Origin: JBCDGZ01 sp038750655 | GTDB taxonomy: Bacteria > Bacteroidota > Bacteroidia > Chitinophagales > Saprospiraceae | Direction of reading: 5' to 3' | DNA: 58,545 bases | Assembly (NCBI GenBank): GCA_038750655.1 | Contig: JBCDGZ010000029.1 | Coordinates: 1 to 58,545, forward strand | In this document: in pieces, positions 33,019-43,160 of the stretch | Layout: each line of letters begins with the position of its first letter | How positions within the stretch are numbered: the first letter of the stretch is position 1 | The notes under the pieces: generated by a model | What the model saw: only the letters and a program-made list of their open reading frames with translations | Told to the model about the DNA's origin: nothing | Database searches by the model: none | Program-made: the position numbers and the translations under genes

Positions 33019-36000
33019 ATGAAACAAATTTTGACCACTACCCTATGCTGCCTGTTGGGGCTTTTGGCCTCGCTTCAGGTAGATGCCCAATGTCGCAACG
33101 AAGGCGGAACCCGCTGCAGTTTTGCCAGCCCCATCAACTGTGTCCCGACCACCATCTACACCCAACAAGAGCGGGCAGATGTATCAGACCCTTTTCCGGG
33201 CTGTCCCAGCTTCGCCCTCGATAATCCCAGCTGGTATTCCATCGATGTGATCTCGACGGTGCTGGGCATCCGCGCCGTCCCCAGTTGTGCCAACGGTACA
33301 GGATTTCAAATGGCCTTATACGCCGATTGTAATCCTACGGTCCCTCCCTTGGCAGTCCAATGCGGTTGTACCACCGGCCCCGTATTTATGGAGGTCTCCA
33401 ACATCACTCCAGGTACCTACTATATCCTGGTTGACGGCTGTGGCGGCGATGTCTGCGACATCGACATCGAGTTGACCCGAGGCAGTCTGCAAGGGGCCAG
33501 TGTCGTTCTCGATCCGTTGTTTCCCCCTCTTGCTACCAGCGATAATGTGTGTCCGGGGGAATTCGTCTCTCTGGAGGTCAACCCCATTGCCGGCGCAGAG
33601 TTTTACAACTGGTCCTTCCCTCCTGGCGTAACCGTACTCAATACCGACTGCAACGCCGCACAGGTCGTCTGGGGCTCACAAGGAGGAGCAGTCACCGTAA
33701 CTGCGGGCAGCTTTTGCCTGGGACAAACCGTAACTTCTCCACCCACCATTATTGATGTACCCACTTTTACAACCGATATATTCAGAAGCTACTGTACAGA
33801 AGATTTGGCTTACTACTTTCCCGAGCTGGATATTTTCTTTCCGGCAGGATTCTACGAAATCCCGCTTCTCTCTGCCCGGGGTTGCGACAGTCTCCTCAGA
33901 CTGACGGTAGAGGAATTGACCTCTCCACTTAACACCATTGAGCAAACCCTTTGCCCCGGAGAAAGCATCGTTATCGATGGAACGATTTACGATTCTCCCA
34001 TCAATACCCTGCTGACCTTAACTGATGCTACCAGTCAAAATTGCGATAGTACCATTCTGCTCATCTTGGATGTTGCCTCAGAACTGGTATTGGAAGAACA
34101 AATTGGTGATGCCCAGTGCGATGTCTGTAATGGTTTCATTGATGTCAGCGTCAGTGGAGGGATTTTACCTTATCAATTTACTTGGTCTAATGGGACTAAC
34201 GGGGAAGATGTCAGTGGCTTATGCGCCGGAAATTATCAGCTTACGGTAACCGACAACAATGGCTGTACTGTGGTGCAAACTTATACCGTAAATAACGAAG
34301 CCGGAACCGAGTTGGCCATCACAGCACTGACCAATTCTCCCGACTGCCCCGGCGGCTGCGATGGCTCTTTGATGCTCAACATCGCCTGCGGCACCCCCCC
34401 CTACTCCATCGACTGGGAAGACGGCCTACCCGATGACAATACCATCCTCGGTAATCTCTGCTCCGATGTCTACGAAGTCACGGTCACTGATGCCACCGGC
34501 CTCACCGGCTCCACCGCCATCGTCATCAACGATCCTATGCCGATTAGCATTAACCCCAGCGTCACCAATATCTCTTGCTTTGGGGCCAGCGATGGCAGCA
34601 TCAGCCTCAGCCCCTTCGGCGGCACGCCCCCCTACAGCTACCGCTGGAGCGATCTGACGCTGGGCAACTTCGCCAGCCGTACCAACCTCGCTGCCGGCAC
34701 CTACACCGCCGAGATTACCGATGCCAACGATTGTGTAGCCGAGCTGACCATCTCCATCACGGAGCCGTCGGCCCTCAGCCTGAGCATCGAAGCGGTCAAC
34801 GTAACCTGTGCAGCCAAAGGTAGTGCCACGGCAACGGTCGATGGTGGCACCACACCCTACAGCTACGCGTGGAGCAACAGTGCAAGCACGGCCAGCATCG
34901 ACGAGCTAGAATTTGGCACCTATGGCCTTACGGTAACGGATGCCAACGGCTGTACGATTAGTCAGGAATTCGAGATCATCGATGAGTGCTGCGAGCTGGC
35001 CATTAGCCTAACGGCGACCGACATCCCCTGCGACGAAGGAGAGATCGGCACCGTGACGGTCAACATCGATGTAGAAGGCACGCCCCCTTATGCCATCGAA
35101 TGGTCGAACCCCAACCTGCCCAAGGAGCTGACCTTAACGGACCTACCCCCCGGCGTTTATGCCGTGACGCTGACCGATGCGACGGGCTGTCAGGTGAGCG
35201 GTGATGCCGAGGTGCTGGCGGAATGCTGCCCGGAGGATTTCACCCTGGAAGTGATGGATGAGAGCTGTCGGGGCATCAACGACGGTTCGATCAATGTCAA
35301 CATCGGTAATCCGGTGACGCCGCCCTACAGCTTTGAGTGGTCAGACCCCAACTTGCCCAATGAATCGCAGCTTAGCGACCTGCTTGCCGGCGACTACTCC
35401 CTGACCTTGACCAACGGGGAGGGTTGTTCGAAGGTAGAAACCTTCAGCATTGCTTCTTCGCTCAACTTAGAAGTTACGACCACCTTTGCCAATTGCGAGG
35501 GGGACGGCGGCTCGGCAACAGCTACCGCCGATGGCTTTTTCCTCAATTTCTTTTGGAGCAATGGCGGTAGTGGTGCTTCGCAGTTCAACCTGTCGGTAGG
35601 CGATTATTCAGTGACGGTTTTCAATCTCTTCGGTGGTTGCCGCTCGGGAGCGGACTTTACGATAGAGGAAGACCCGGCTTGCCCGGATGACTTTGTCGTT
35701 GCGCCGAATGTGGCGACGGTCAAGCCGGAGGCCCTGGGCTTGTCGATGCAGGTGAGTCCTAACCCTACGAAAGGGCAAGGACAGATTAGGTATACTTTGG
35801 AGGAGGCGACGGCCGTGACGCTTGAGCTTTACGATTTGCAGGGCCGCCGGGTGAGGCAATTGGAGCGGGCACAGCCGCACACAGCGGGCTACCATGAGGT
35901 TGACGTCGATCTTTCTGACTTGGAATCGGGGACTTATATGGTGAGCCTGAGCACCGCGAAGGGGCAGCGGAGTCTGTTGCCCTGGGTAAAAATACAGTAA
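33019..36000 (+). CDS. SprB-repeat surface protein with T9SS sorting domain, copy 1
   Basis: A 993-residue secreted protein. Order: signal peptide (1-24, ending QVDAQ), a cysteine-rich N-terminal domain (about 25-170), a PKD-like domain (about 180-260), two short Cys segments with the form CDS-x-(I/L)-x-L, then seven SprB-like repeats (about 365-890; typical unit ISCFGASDGSISLSPFGGTPP ... AGTYTAEITDANDC), and a type A T9SS C-terminal domain (last 90 residues, with MQVSPNPTKGQGQI and LYDLQGRRVRQLE). Export is by Sec and then the type IX system. The role is probably adhesion or surface matrix. The start at 33019 is the ATG before the signal peptide. Confidence 0.88.
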   Translation: MKQILTTTLCCLLGLLASLQVDAQCRNEGGTRCSFASPINCVPTTIYTQQERADVSDPFPGCPSFALDNPSWYSIDVISTVLGIRAVPSCANGTGFQMALYADCNPTVPPLAVQCGCTTGPVFMEVSNITPGTYYILVDGCGGDVCDIDIELTRGSLQGASVVLDPLFPPLATSDNVCPGEFVSLEVNPIAGAEFYNWSFPPGVTVLNTDCNAAQVVWGSQGGAVTVTAGSFCLGQTVTSPPTIIDVPTFTTDIFRSYCTEDLAYYFPELDIFFPAGFYEIPLLSARGCDSLLRLTVEELTSPLNTIEQTLCPGESIVIDGTIYDSPINTLLTLTDATSQNCDSTILLILDVASELVLEEQIGDAQCDVCNGFIDVSVSGGILPYQFTWSNGTNGEDVSGLCAGNYQLTVTDNNGCTVVQTYTVNNEAGTELAITALTNSPDCPGGCDGSLMLNIACGTPPYSIDWEDGLPDDNTILGNLCSDVYEVTVTDATGLTGSTAIVINDPMPISINPSVTNISCFGASDGSISLSPFGGTPPYSYRWSDLTLGNFASRTNLAAGTYTAEITDANDCVAELTISITEPSALSLSIEAVNVTCAAKGSATATVDGGTTPYSYAWSNSASTASIDELEFGTYGLTVTDANGCTISQEFEIIDECCELAISLTATDIPCDEGEIGTVTVNIDVEGTPPYAIEWSNPNLPKELTLTDLPPGVYAVTLTDATGCQVSGDAEVLAECCPEDFTLEVMDESCRGINDGSINVNIGNPVTPPYSFEWSDPNLPNESQLSDLLAGDYSLTLTNGEGCSKVETFSIASSLNLEVTTTFANCEGDGGSATATADGFFLNFFWSNGGSGASQFNLSVGDYSVTVFNLFGGCRSGADFTIEEDPACPDDFVVAPNVATVKPEALGLSMQVSPNPTKGQGQIRYTLEEATAVTLELYDLQGRRVRQLERAQPHTAGYHEVDVDLSDLESGTYMVSLSTAKGQRSLLPWVKIQ

Positions 36001-36008
36001 GTGATACA

Positions 36009-36042
36009 TGCATACAGTCGGATACCTTTCTGGCTGTATGCA
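36009..36042. repeat. Hairpin between copies 1 and 2
   Basis: TGCATACAG (36009-36017) and CTGTATGCA (36034-36042) form a nine-base perfect stem with a 16-base loop just after the copy 1 stop. No T run follows, so its effect on transcription is uncertain. Confidence 0.45.
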
Positions 36043-36197
36043 CCTACAGCTAAGATTGATTGCTAAATTTATTCTAAACGACTAAGAACATATTAGGACA
36101 CCGTTCTTCCGGTTCCTCAACAAAAAATCCCACAGGGCAAAGTTCAAGCTTTGCTTCTGAGGCCCTGCTGTTGTATATGTTCTACAAATCCAAAACC

Positions 36198-39100
36198 ATG
36201 AGACAAAAAATATACGCTCTCTTTTTATTAATTCTACTAAACAACTTAATAAGCCCTCCACTCCACGCCCAATGCATCTACAATGATAATAATGTAGTAT
36301 GCGATAACGCTCCACCGCTCAACTGTTTACCTGCGTCTTTCTCCTTACCCGAGTTCTTCACTGACATTAGTGAGATTCCCGGTTGTCCAACCCCTTTCGC
36401 TTTTCACAATACCAGCTGGTTTACTATTGAAATAACATCAAGCACCATTCTCCTTAGCATTACTCCGTCCAATTGCCAATATGGATTAGGCATTCAAGTG
36501 GGGCTGTACAATGGATGTGATTTTAGTGCTATTCCGCTGTATGTTCAGTGTCAATGTGTGCTAAGTCCTGTGCTTATCGGCGTTTCTGGTATTCCTCCGG
36601 GGACCTATTACTTATTCGTAGATGGCTGCTCTGGGGATATTTGTGATGTTGATGTTGAATTGCTCACGGGCTCCATTGATCCTATCACTACGGTGCTGGA
36701 AACCCCCGCTCGCCCCCGCCGTGTTTCTAATCCCTCTACGACAGTTTGCCCCGGTGATCTGGTGTCTTTTACGACCGACCAAATTTACGGGGCAGAAGAC
36801 TACAGCTGGGATTTTCCGCCGGGCGTTATTCCGATTCTCCTCGATTGCAATGGGGCCAGTGTGATTTGGGGGGATCAAAGTGGCCCGGTGACTGTCACGG
36901 CAGAAAGCGCCTGTATTGGACAGGCCACTACCTCTCCGCCCTTGTTCATAACCGTTGGGTCTACTACATCAACGACTACAGGAAGTTACTGTTTCCCGGA
37001 GGAATCTGGCTTCTTCTATGCACCAACGGATTCCTTCTATACCGCAGGGGTCTACGACATCAACCTACTTGCTTCAAATGGTTGTGACAGCATTGTCACC
37101 TTAATTGTTGAAGAAGAAAGTTCTCTGCTCAATACGATTGACGTTACGCTTTGTCCGGGAGAAGAAATTGAGATCAACGGTGTTTTTTATAATTCCCCCA
37201 TTGACACTTTAATCACCCTGCCCGATGCAAGCAGCTCAGGTTGCGACAGCAGTATTTCATTGATAGTAACCATCGCGTCGGATATTGAAGTCTCGGCTAC
37301 TACGCTTGATGCCCAATGCGGTGCTTGTGTTGGTCAAATTGACCTCAGTGTCAGCGGTGGCATTCCTCCCTACACCTTCCTTTGGTCCAACAACTCCATC
37401 ACAGAGGATTTGAGCGGACTTTGTGCGGGTACCTACAGCGTGACCATTGTCGATGGTAATAATTGTACAAGCACTCAAAGTTATACCATAGACGATTCCG
37501 CCAATTCGGTTTTGGAACTCAGTGCGGTCCTCAATCAGCCGACCTGCCCCGGCAACTGTAATGGCTCGCTAATGCTCAATATTGCCTGCGGCAATCCCCC
37601 CTTCCAAATCGACTGGGAGAGCGGGCTGCCCGATAACACGACCGACCTCAATAATCTTTGCGCCGGAAGCTATAGCGTTACGGTAACCGATGCTACCGGG
37701 CTGAACAATACGGCGACTTTTGATCTGCCCGACCCCAACCCTATTCTAGCTAATCCTAGTAGTACTGATGTCTCCTGTTTTGGTGGAAATGATGGTAGTA
37801 TTGTACTCAATCCTTCTAGTGGAGCGGCTCCCTACAATTACAGCTGGAACGACCTAGCGATGGGTAATTTTGCCTCGCGTAGTGGCCTGGCGGCCGGCAC
37901 CTATGTAGTAACCGTTACGGATTTTGACGACTGCTCAATAACAACAACCGTTACCATCAACGAGCCGACGATGCTGGCCATCGCTCTTGAAATCAACAAC
38001 CTGACTTGCTCGGAGAAAGGCAGTGCAGCGGCAACCGTTAGTGGGGGGACAGCCCCCTACAGCTACCAATGGAGCACTGGAAGTACGGCCTCTGACATTG
38101 ATCAGCTGGAATTCGGAAGTTATGGGCTAACGGTTACCGATGCCAACGGCTGTACACTCAGCCAGGATTTTGAGATTATTGACGAATGCTGTGAGCTGGT
38201 CATCAGTTTGGAGACAATAGATGTTCCCTGCGGGGCCGGGTCAGTTGGCCAAATCTCGATAAATATTGATGTCGAAGGAACCCCACCTTACACGGTGGAA
38301 TGGTCCGACCCGGATTTGCGCGATACATTGACCCTCACGGTCCTTCCCCCCGGCGTTTACGCCATGACCATCACCGATGCCTCGGGCTGTATGATCAGCG
38401 AGGAGGCCGAAGTGCTGGCCGAATGTTGCCCGGAAGAATTCACCCTGGACATCACCGATGAAAGCTGCACCGGCATCAATGACGGCTCGATCGCAGTCAA
38501 CATCGATAACCCGGCCACCCCACCCTACACCTTCGAATGGTCGGACCCCAACCTGCCCAATGAATCGACGCTGAGTAATCTATCGCCCGGCGCTTACGCC
38601 CTCACCCTGACCAATGGCGATGGCTGCTCCAAGATCGAAACCTTCGACATCGCCTCCTCGCTCGACCTCGAAGTCACCACTACTTTCGCAGACTGCGATG
38701 GCAAAGGCGGTAGCGCAACGGCTTCGGCCGACGGCTTCTTCCTTAGCTTCTTTTGGAGCAATGGCGGCAGCGGCTCCTCGCAATCCGACCTAGCGGTGGG
38801 CGACTATTCGGTAACGGTATACAACCTCTTCGGTGGCTGCCGCTCTGCGGCTGATTTTACGATTGAGGAGGACCCGGCTTGCCCGGATGGCTTGGTGATG
38901 GCCCCTCATGTGGTGGCCGCGAAGCCAGACGCTCCGGGTCTTTCTATGCAGCTAAGCCCTAATCCGGCGAGTGAGCAGGGGCGGATCGAGTATGCCCTGG
39001 AGGCAGCGGCGCGCGTTACGATTAGCTTGTTTGATGGGCAGGGACGCCTATTGAGACAACTGGAACAGGAGGTGGCGCGCAGCGCGGGAGCGCATCAACT

Positions 39101-39200
39101 GAACATCGACCTGGCCGATTTGAATGCCGGGATTTACTTTGTACAACTACAGACTGACACTGGACAGCGACAACTAGAAAAATGGATCAAATCTGATTAA
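36198..39200 (+). CDS. SprB-repeat surface protein with T9SS sorting domain, copy 2
   Basis: A 1000-residue paralogue of its neighbours with the same order of parts: signal peptide (1-24, ending PPLHAQ), Cys-rich N-terminal domain (NTSWFTIEITSS; GTYYLFVDGCSGDICDVDVE), PKD-like domain, seven SprB-like repeats and a C-terminal T9SS domain. Its sorting domain (MQLSPNPASEQGRI, SLFDGQGRLLRQLEQ) differs from those of copies 1 and 3, while its repeats 5-7 are close to copy 3. The start at 36198 is the ATG opening the signal peptide. It probably shares a transcript with copy 3, which begins 57 bases on. Confidence 0.88.
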   Translation: MRQKIYALFLLILLNNLISPPLHAQCIYNDNNVVCDNAPPLNCLPASFSLPEFFTDISEIPGCPTPFAFHNTSWFTIEITSSTILLSITPSNCQYGLGIQVGLYNGCDFSAIPLYVQCQCVLSPVLIGVSGIPPGTYYLFVDGCSGDICDVDVELLTGSIDPITTVLETPARPRRVSNPSTTVCPGDLVSFTTDQIYGAEDYSWDFPPGVIPILLDCNGASVIWGDQSGPVTVTAESACIGQATTSPPLFITVGSTTSTTTGSYCFPEESGFFYAPTDSFYTAGVYDINLLASNGCDSIVTLIVEEESSLLNTIDVTLCPGEEIEINGVFYNSPIDTLITLPDASSSGCDSSISLIVTIASDIEVSATTLDAQCGACVGQIDLSVSGGIPPYTFLWSNNSITEDLSGLCAGTYSVTIVDGNNCTSTQSYTIDDSANSVLELSAVLNQPTCPGNCNGSLMLNIACGNPPFQIDWESGLPDNTTDLNNLCAGSYSVTVTDATGLNNTATFDLPDPNPILANPSSTDVSCFGGNDGSIVLNPSSGAAPYNYSWNDLAMGNFASRSGLAAGTYVVTVTDFDDCSITTTVTINEPTMLAIALEINNLTCSEKGSAAATVSGGTAPYSYQWSTGSTASDIDQLEFGSYGLTVTDANGCTLSQDFEIIDECCELVISLETIDVPCGAGSVGQISINIDVEGTPPYTVEWSDPDLRDTLTLTVLPPGVYAMTITDASGCMISEEAEVLAECCPEEFTLDITDESCTGINDGSIAVNIDNPATPPYTFEWSDPNLPNESTLSNLSPGAYALTLTNGDGCSKIETFDIASSLDLEVTTTFADCDGKGGSATASADGFFLSFFWSNGGSGSSQSDLAVGDYSVTVYNLFGGCRSAADFTIEEDPACPDGLVMAPHVVAAKPDAPGLSMQLSPNPASEQGRIEYALEAAARVTISLFDGQGRLLRQLEQEVARSAGAHQLNIDLADLNAGIYFVQLQTDTGQRQLEKWIKSD

Positions 39201-39257
39201 TTACTCAACTTGACTACCGCTAAAAAACTAAAGCAAAGTTCTCAAAACCTTTTTACA

Positions 39258-42251
39258 ATGAAACGTATACTATTCCTTCTCTTTCTAAACATTTTACTAC
39301 TCAATAGTACCATTAACCCGCTACAAGCGCAGTGTGATCCGGGTGCTCCTGAATGTGGTTTCGGTGCCCCCATTTGTTTGCCCTTTTCGAGTAGACTACC
39401 AGAATTTCTCAATAATTCTGGTCCGATTCCTGGCTGTGGAGGCACCTTCAGCTTTCACAATACCAGCTGGTACCAAATCACCGTGACTTCCAATACACTG
39501 GCCATTGTCATTACCCCAAGCAATTGTCAAGATGGCCTTGGCTATCAGGCGGGCCTCTACACCGGCTGTAGGCCCTCCGATCCTGCCCTAGACGCTGTAC
39601 AATGTTCTTGCACGCTCGGCAGTAGTTTCTTTTCGGCCACCTCCATTCCGCCTGGCAATTATTACATTATGCTAGACGGCTGTGCTGGTGATATTTGTAA
39701 TTTCGATATTTCTCTTGTTCAGGGAGAAGTAGCGAGCGATGCTCCTGCACAGCCCGCTGAACCTGTAGGAACATTAGCAGATTGCTGTCCCGGAGAGGTC
39801 GTTAGCTTTACCACTGATATTGTAGCTGGCGCAGAGACCTACAACTGGAGTTTCCCCGCGGGTATGATTCCGCTAAATATTAATTGCAACGAGGCAACGG
39901 TTATCTGTGGTGGTAATGGAGGTATTGTCACCGTCTCGGCCAGCAATGTCTGTAATGGCACCCTCAATACCAGTCCACCATCTGATCCTGCTTTTATCGA
40001 TGTGGGGAGTTTAGAAGGATTTGTCTTTGGCTCTTACTGTTTTCCCGAAGAACCCGGTTTTTTCTATGCTCCTCTAGGTCTCTTCATTCCCGGTGGCACT
40101 TTTGAGTTCCCCTTGATTTCGAGTCGAGGCTGTGATAGTGTAGTGACTATTATAGTGGAAGAATTTTTCTCTTTTCCCAATAATCTGAACTTTTCGCTGT
40201 GCCCCGGCGAAAGCGTTACCGTAGCGGGTGAAGTTTACGCGGATCCTATCGATACGACTATTGTCTTGCCTAATGCGACCGCCGATGGTTGCGATAGCGT
40301 CATTCAATTAATAATCACCACTGCCCCAGAATTAATTGTGGAAGCAACGCTGGGAGATGACCAGTGCAACGCCTGTGTAGGATTCATTGACATTACTCCA
40401 ACCAGTGGTGTTCCTCCCTATCAGTACAGCTGGTCGAATGGAGAAATCGTTGAAGACCTCACCAACCTCTGCGCAGGTACTTATTCCCTGACCATCACCG
40501 ATGCCAATGGCTGTACCGCCGAAGCCAGCTATACCATTAATGATAGTGGGGGAAATAATCTAACGCTGACCGCGCTGGCCACTTCGCCCAACTGCACCGA
40601 CGGCTGCGACGGTTCGCTGGTCCTCAACATCGCCTGCGGCACCCCACCCTACCAAATCGACTGGGAAGGTGGCCTACCCGATGGTACCAATACACAGAGC
40701 GATCTCTGCGCCGACAGCTACAGCGTCACCGTAAGCGATAACGCTGGCCTTAGCAATACAGCGACCTTCATCGTTACTAATCCTGCACCTATTGAGATCA
40801 ACGCCAGCATTCAGAATATCTCTTGCTTTGGCGCCAATGATGGCAGTACCACCCTCAGTGTTTCTGGAGGTAGTCCTCCTTACCTTTTCAGTTGGAATGA
40901 CCTACCGATGGCTAACACCGCTACTCGAAACAATCTCTCCGGTGGCCCCTACACCGCAGTCGTCACCGACGCCAACGGCTGCACCGCCACTCAATCCGTT
41001 TTCATCGCCGAGCCCGCTGCGCTGGCCATCAGCCTGGACATCACCAACCTCAGCTGCACCGCCAAAGGCAGCGCCGTCGCCAACCCCAGCGGAGGTACGA
41101 TGCCCTACAGCTACCTATGGAGCAACGGCAGCACCACCTCCAGCGTCGATGAGCTGGATTTCGGCAGCTACGGCCTTACCGTCACGGATGCCAATGGCTG
41201 TTCGGTTAGCCAGGACTTTGACATCATCGACGACTGCTGCGAGCTGGTTATCAGTCTGGAATCAACGGATATTCTTTGCGGAGAAGGCAATGTCGGGACC
41301 GTGACGGTCAACATTGATGTAGAGGGTACACCGCCTTACTCGATCGAATGGTCAGACCCCGATCTGCCCGCAGTGTTGACGCTGAATAACCTCGAACCTG
41401 GTATCTACGCGATGACCATCACCGACGCTACCGGTTGTATGATCAGCGAGGAGGCAGAGGTGCTGGCCGAATGTTGCCCGGAGGAGTTCACGCTGGACAT
41501 TACCGATGAAAGCTGCACCGGCATCAATGACGGTGCCATCGAGGTCGACATCGACAACCCAATTACACCGCCCTACACCTTCGAATGGTCGGACCCCAAT
41601 CTGCCCAATGAATCGACGCTGAGCAATCTATCGCCCGGCGCTTACGCCCTCACCTTGACCAACGGCGACGGCTGCTCTAAGATCGAAACCTTCGAGATTG
41701 CCTCCTCGCTCAACCTCGAAGTGACCACCACCTTTGCGAATTGCGATGGTAAGGGCGGAACGGCCACGGCGACAGCCGATGGTTTTTTCCTCAGCTTCTT
41801 TTGGAGCAACGGCGGCAGCGGCTCCTCCCAGTCTGACCTAGGCGTTGGAGACTATGCAGTGACGGTATACAGCCTCTTCGGCGGCTGCCGCTCTGCGGCT
41901 GATTTTACGATTGAGGAGGACCCGGCTTGCCCGGATGACTTGGTGCTGACTCCGGGAGCATCAATCAAGGGACAGTTGGACGGGCCGGCCTTGTCGATGC
42001 AGGTATTACCTAATCCGGTCGTCGATGTCGGCCAGATTCGCTATGAGCTGTCGGAGGCTACGGCGGTGACGCTGGAGTTGTACGATTTGCAGGGGCGTCG
42101 GATTCGGGAGTTGGAGCGGGTGCAGCCTCGGGATGCAGGGCAGCATCAGGTGGAGCTGGATCTTTCGGATTTGGAGGTCGGGACTTATTGGGTGCGGTTG
42201 CAGACGGCAACGGGGCAGCAGCGCCTGTTGAGTTGGGTGAAGATGCGGTAG
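39258..42251 (+). CDS. SprB-repeat surface protein with T9SS sorting domain, copy 3
   Basis: A 997-residue paralogue with a signal peptide (MKRILFLLFLNILLLNS, cut after PLQAQ), the same Cys-rich N-terminal domain (NTSWYQITVTSN; YYIMLDGCAGDICNFDI), PKD-like domain, seven SprB-like repeats and a T9SS C-terminal domain (MQVLPNPVVDVGQI, LYDLQGRRIRELE) that resembles copy 1. The repeats at about 730-890 are close to copy 2 at both protein and DNA level, so the gene is a mosaic. The ATG at 39258 starts the signal peptide. No clear terminator was found after it. Confidence 0.88.
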   Translation: MKRILFLLFLNILLLNSTINPLQAQCDPGAPECGFGAPICLPFSSRLPEFLNNSGPIPGCGGTFSFHNTSWYQITVTSNTLAIVITPSNCQDGLGYQAGLYTGCRPSDPALDAVQCSCTLGSSFFSATSIPPGNYYIMLDGCAGDICNFDISLVQGEVASDAPAQPAEPVGTLADCCPGEVVSFTTDIVAGAETYNWSFPAGMIPLNINCNEATVICGGNGGIVTVSASNVCNGTLNTSPPSDPAFIDVGSLEGFVFGSYCFPEEPGFFYAPLGLFIPGGTFEFPLISSRGCDSVVTIIVEEFFSFPNNLNFSLCPGESVTVAGEVYADPIDTTIVLPNATADGCDSVIQLIITTAPELIVEATLGDDQCNACVGFIDITPTSGVPPYQYSWSNGEIVEDLTNLCAGTYSLTITDANGCTAEASYTINDSGGNNLTLTALATSPNCTDGCDGSLVLNIACGTPPYQIDWEGGLPDGTNTQSDLCADSYSVTVSDNAGLSNTATFIVTNPAPIEINASIQNISCFGANDGSTTLSVSGGSPPYLFSWNDLPMANTATRNNLSGGPYTAVVTDANGCTATQSVFIAEPAALAISLDITNLSCTAKGSAVANPSGGTMPYSYLWSNGSTTSSVDELDFGSYGLTVTDANGCSVSQDFDIIDDCCELVISLESTDILCGEGNVGTVTVNIDVEGTPPYSIEWSDPDLPAVLTLNNLEPGIYAMTITDATGCMISEEAEVLAECCPEEFTLDITDESCTGINDGAIEVDIDNPITPPYTFEWSDPNLPNESTLSNLSPGAYALTLTNGDGCSKIETFEIASSLNLEVTTTFANCDGKGGTATATADGFFLSFFWSNGGSGSSQSDLGVGDYAVTVYSLFGGCRSAADFTIEEDPACPDDLVLTPGASIKGQLDGPALSMQVLPNPVVDVGQIRYELSEATAVTLELYDLQGRRIRELERVQPRDAGQHQVELDLSDLEVGTYWVRLQTATGQQRLLSWVKMR

Positions 42252-42323
42252 TTGGGGGGGGTAGGCCTGTGGGGGTTGATTTAGTTTGACTGCCGCAGGC
42301 TTACCACTGTTTCTCTACACCTT

Positions 42324-42929
42324 CTAATGGTTGGTCGTAAACGGAGGACTAGCGAGGTTCTGCGTATTGCGATAAATGCGTTCCATGGTTATAGAGCAAT
42401 CTAACGAGTTGATATAGATAGATTTATCAATTCCAATGGTCGTAACCATTTTCCAATACTTATTATCTGCTCGGTATAATGTATCCACCACCGGCTTGTA
42501 TTGATCAATCAGTAGGTATTCACAAAATGATTCTAGTGAACAGTATTTATGGAATTTACCACCTCGATCGTAACTCTCTGTAGACTTGGATAAAACTTCA
42601 ATAACAAGTTTTGGATTGATGACCGCATGCTGATCACTCTCGGAAGTCTGAATTTCTCCACAGATAATCATCCCATCTGGATACACAAAAGAATTTGCTT
42701 TGTCAATGTAAATTTTTACGTCGTTATTTATAGAGATACAATCGCTGTTCTTTTGGCTCAGAATATTGTTTAGTTCTGTATTGATATTATTACCGATTAT
42801 GCCGTGGTTTAATGTCCCACCGGTCATTGCCTTAATCACTCCATTGTCAAATTCATTCTTTGCATCTGATTGATATTCAAGTTGCAGATATTCGGCAATA
42901 GAATGCTTATGTAGTTGCTCCTGTCCCAT
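42324..42929 (-). CDS. Uma2 family endonuclease (PD-(D/E)xK fold)
   Basis: A 201-residue protein of the Uma2/DUF820 family. Motifs of the nuclease fold are seen: NEFDNGVIKAMTGGTLNHG near the start, VYPDGMIICG carrying the first acid, and KLVIEVLSKSTESYDRGGKF with the E-x-L and later Lys. Uma2 genes are widespread, often multicopy, and of unclear cellular role. The region is distinctly AT-rich compared with its neighbours, which suggests transfer. I start at 42929 (MGQEQLHK); the upstream extension of the frame covers the tetR operator region and looks non-coding. Confidence 0.85.
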   Translation of the reverse strand: MGQEQLHKHSIAEYLQLEYQSDAKNEFDNGVIKAMTGGTLNHGIIGNNINTELNNILSQKNSDCISINNDVKIYIDKANSFVYPDGMIICGEIQTSESDQHAVINPKLVIEVLSKSTESYDRGGKFHKYCSLESFCEYLLIDQYKPVVDTLYRADNKYWKMVTTIGIDKSIYINSLDCSITMERIYRNTQNLASPPFTTNH

Positions 42930-43096
42930 GTGAATGCTATTGAACGATTTGTTTAAAGTTAGCGCATTCCGTCTACTATTACAACTTTGTCCCTCTCTAA
43001 TCCGTCCAAGTATGACTACTTGTGCTGCAAAATCTTGACTGCTGCTCTTTATGACCACTATCCAAAAATGACCAAAATCATACACAAAACAATTTA

Positions 43097-43111
43097 ATGA
43101 CCAATAGTCAT
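43097..43111. promoter_or_regulatory. Predicted TetR operator upstream of tetR
   Basis: The 15-base palindrome ATGACCAATAGTCAT has arms ATGAC and GTCAT. It lies just upstream of the tetR -7 box, at about the -33 position, so binding would block transcription. The identical sequence recurs at 43863-43877. Further ATGACCA half-sites are at 43051 and 43068. Confidence 0.7.
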
Positions 43112-43134
43112 AAACCAAAATGGCCTTCATTTTG

Positions 43135-43142
43135 TATCTTTG
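43135..43142 (+). promoter_or_regulatory. Bacteroidota -7 box for tetR
   Basis: TATCTTTG matches TAnnTTTG, 18 bases before the tetR start codon at 43161. It shows that the frame's earlier TTG at 43140 lies inside the promoter and cannot be the start. The -33 position is occupied by the predicted operator. Confidence 0.6.
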
Positions 43143-43160
43143 TATAGAAATCACACGCAT

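Noticed and set aside
42930..43160. N-terminal extension of the Uma2 protein
   Set aside because: It covers the tetR promoter and operators and adds no conserved sequence.
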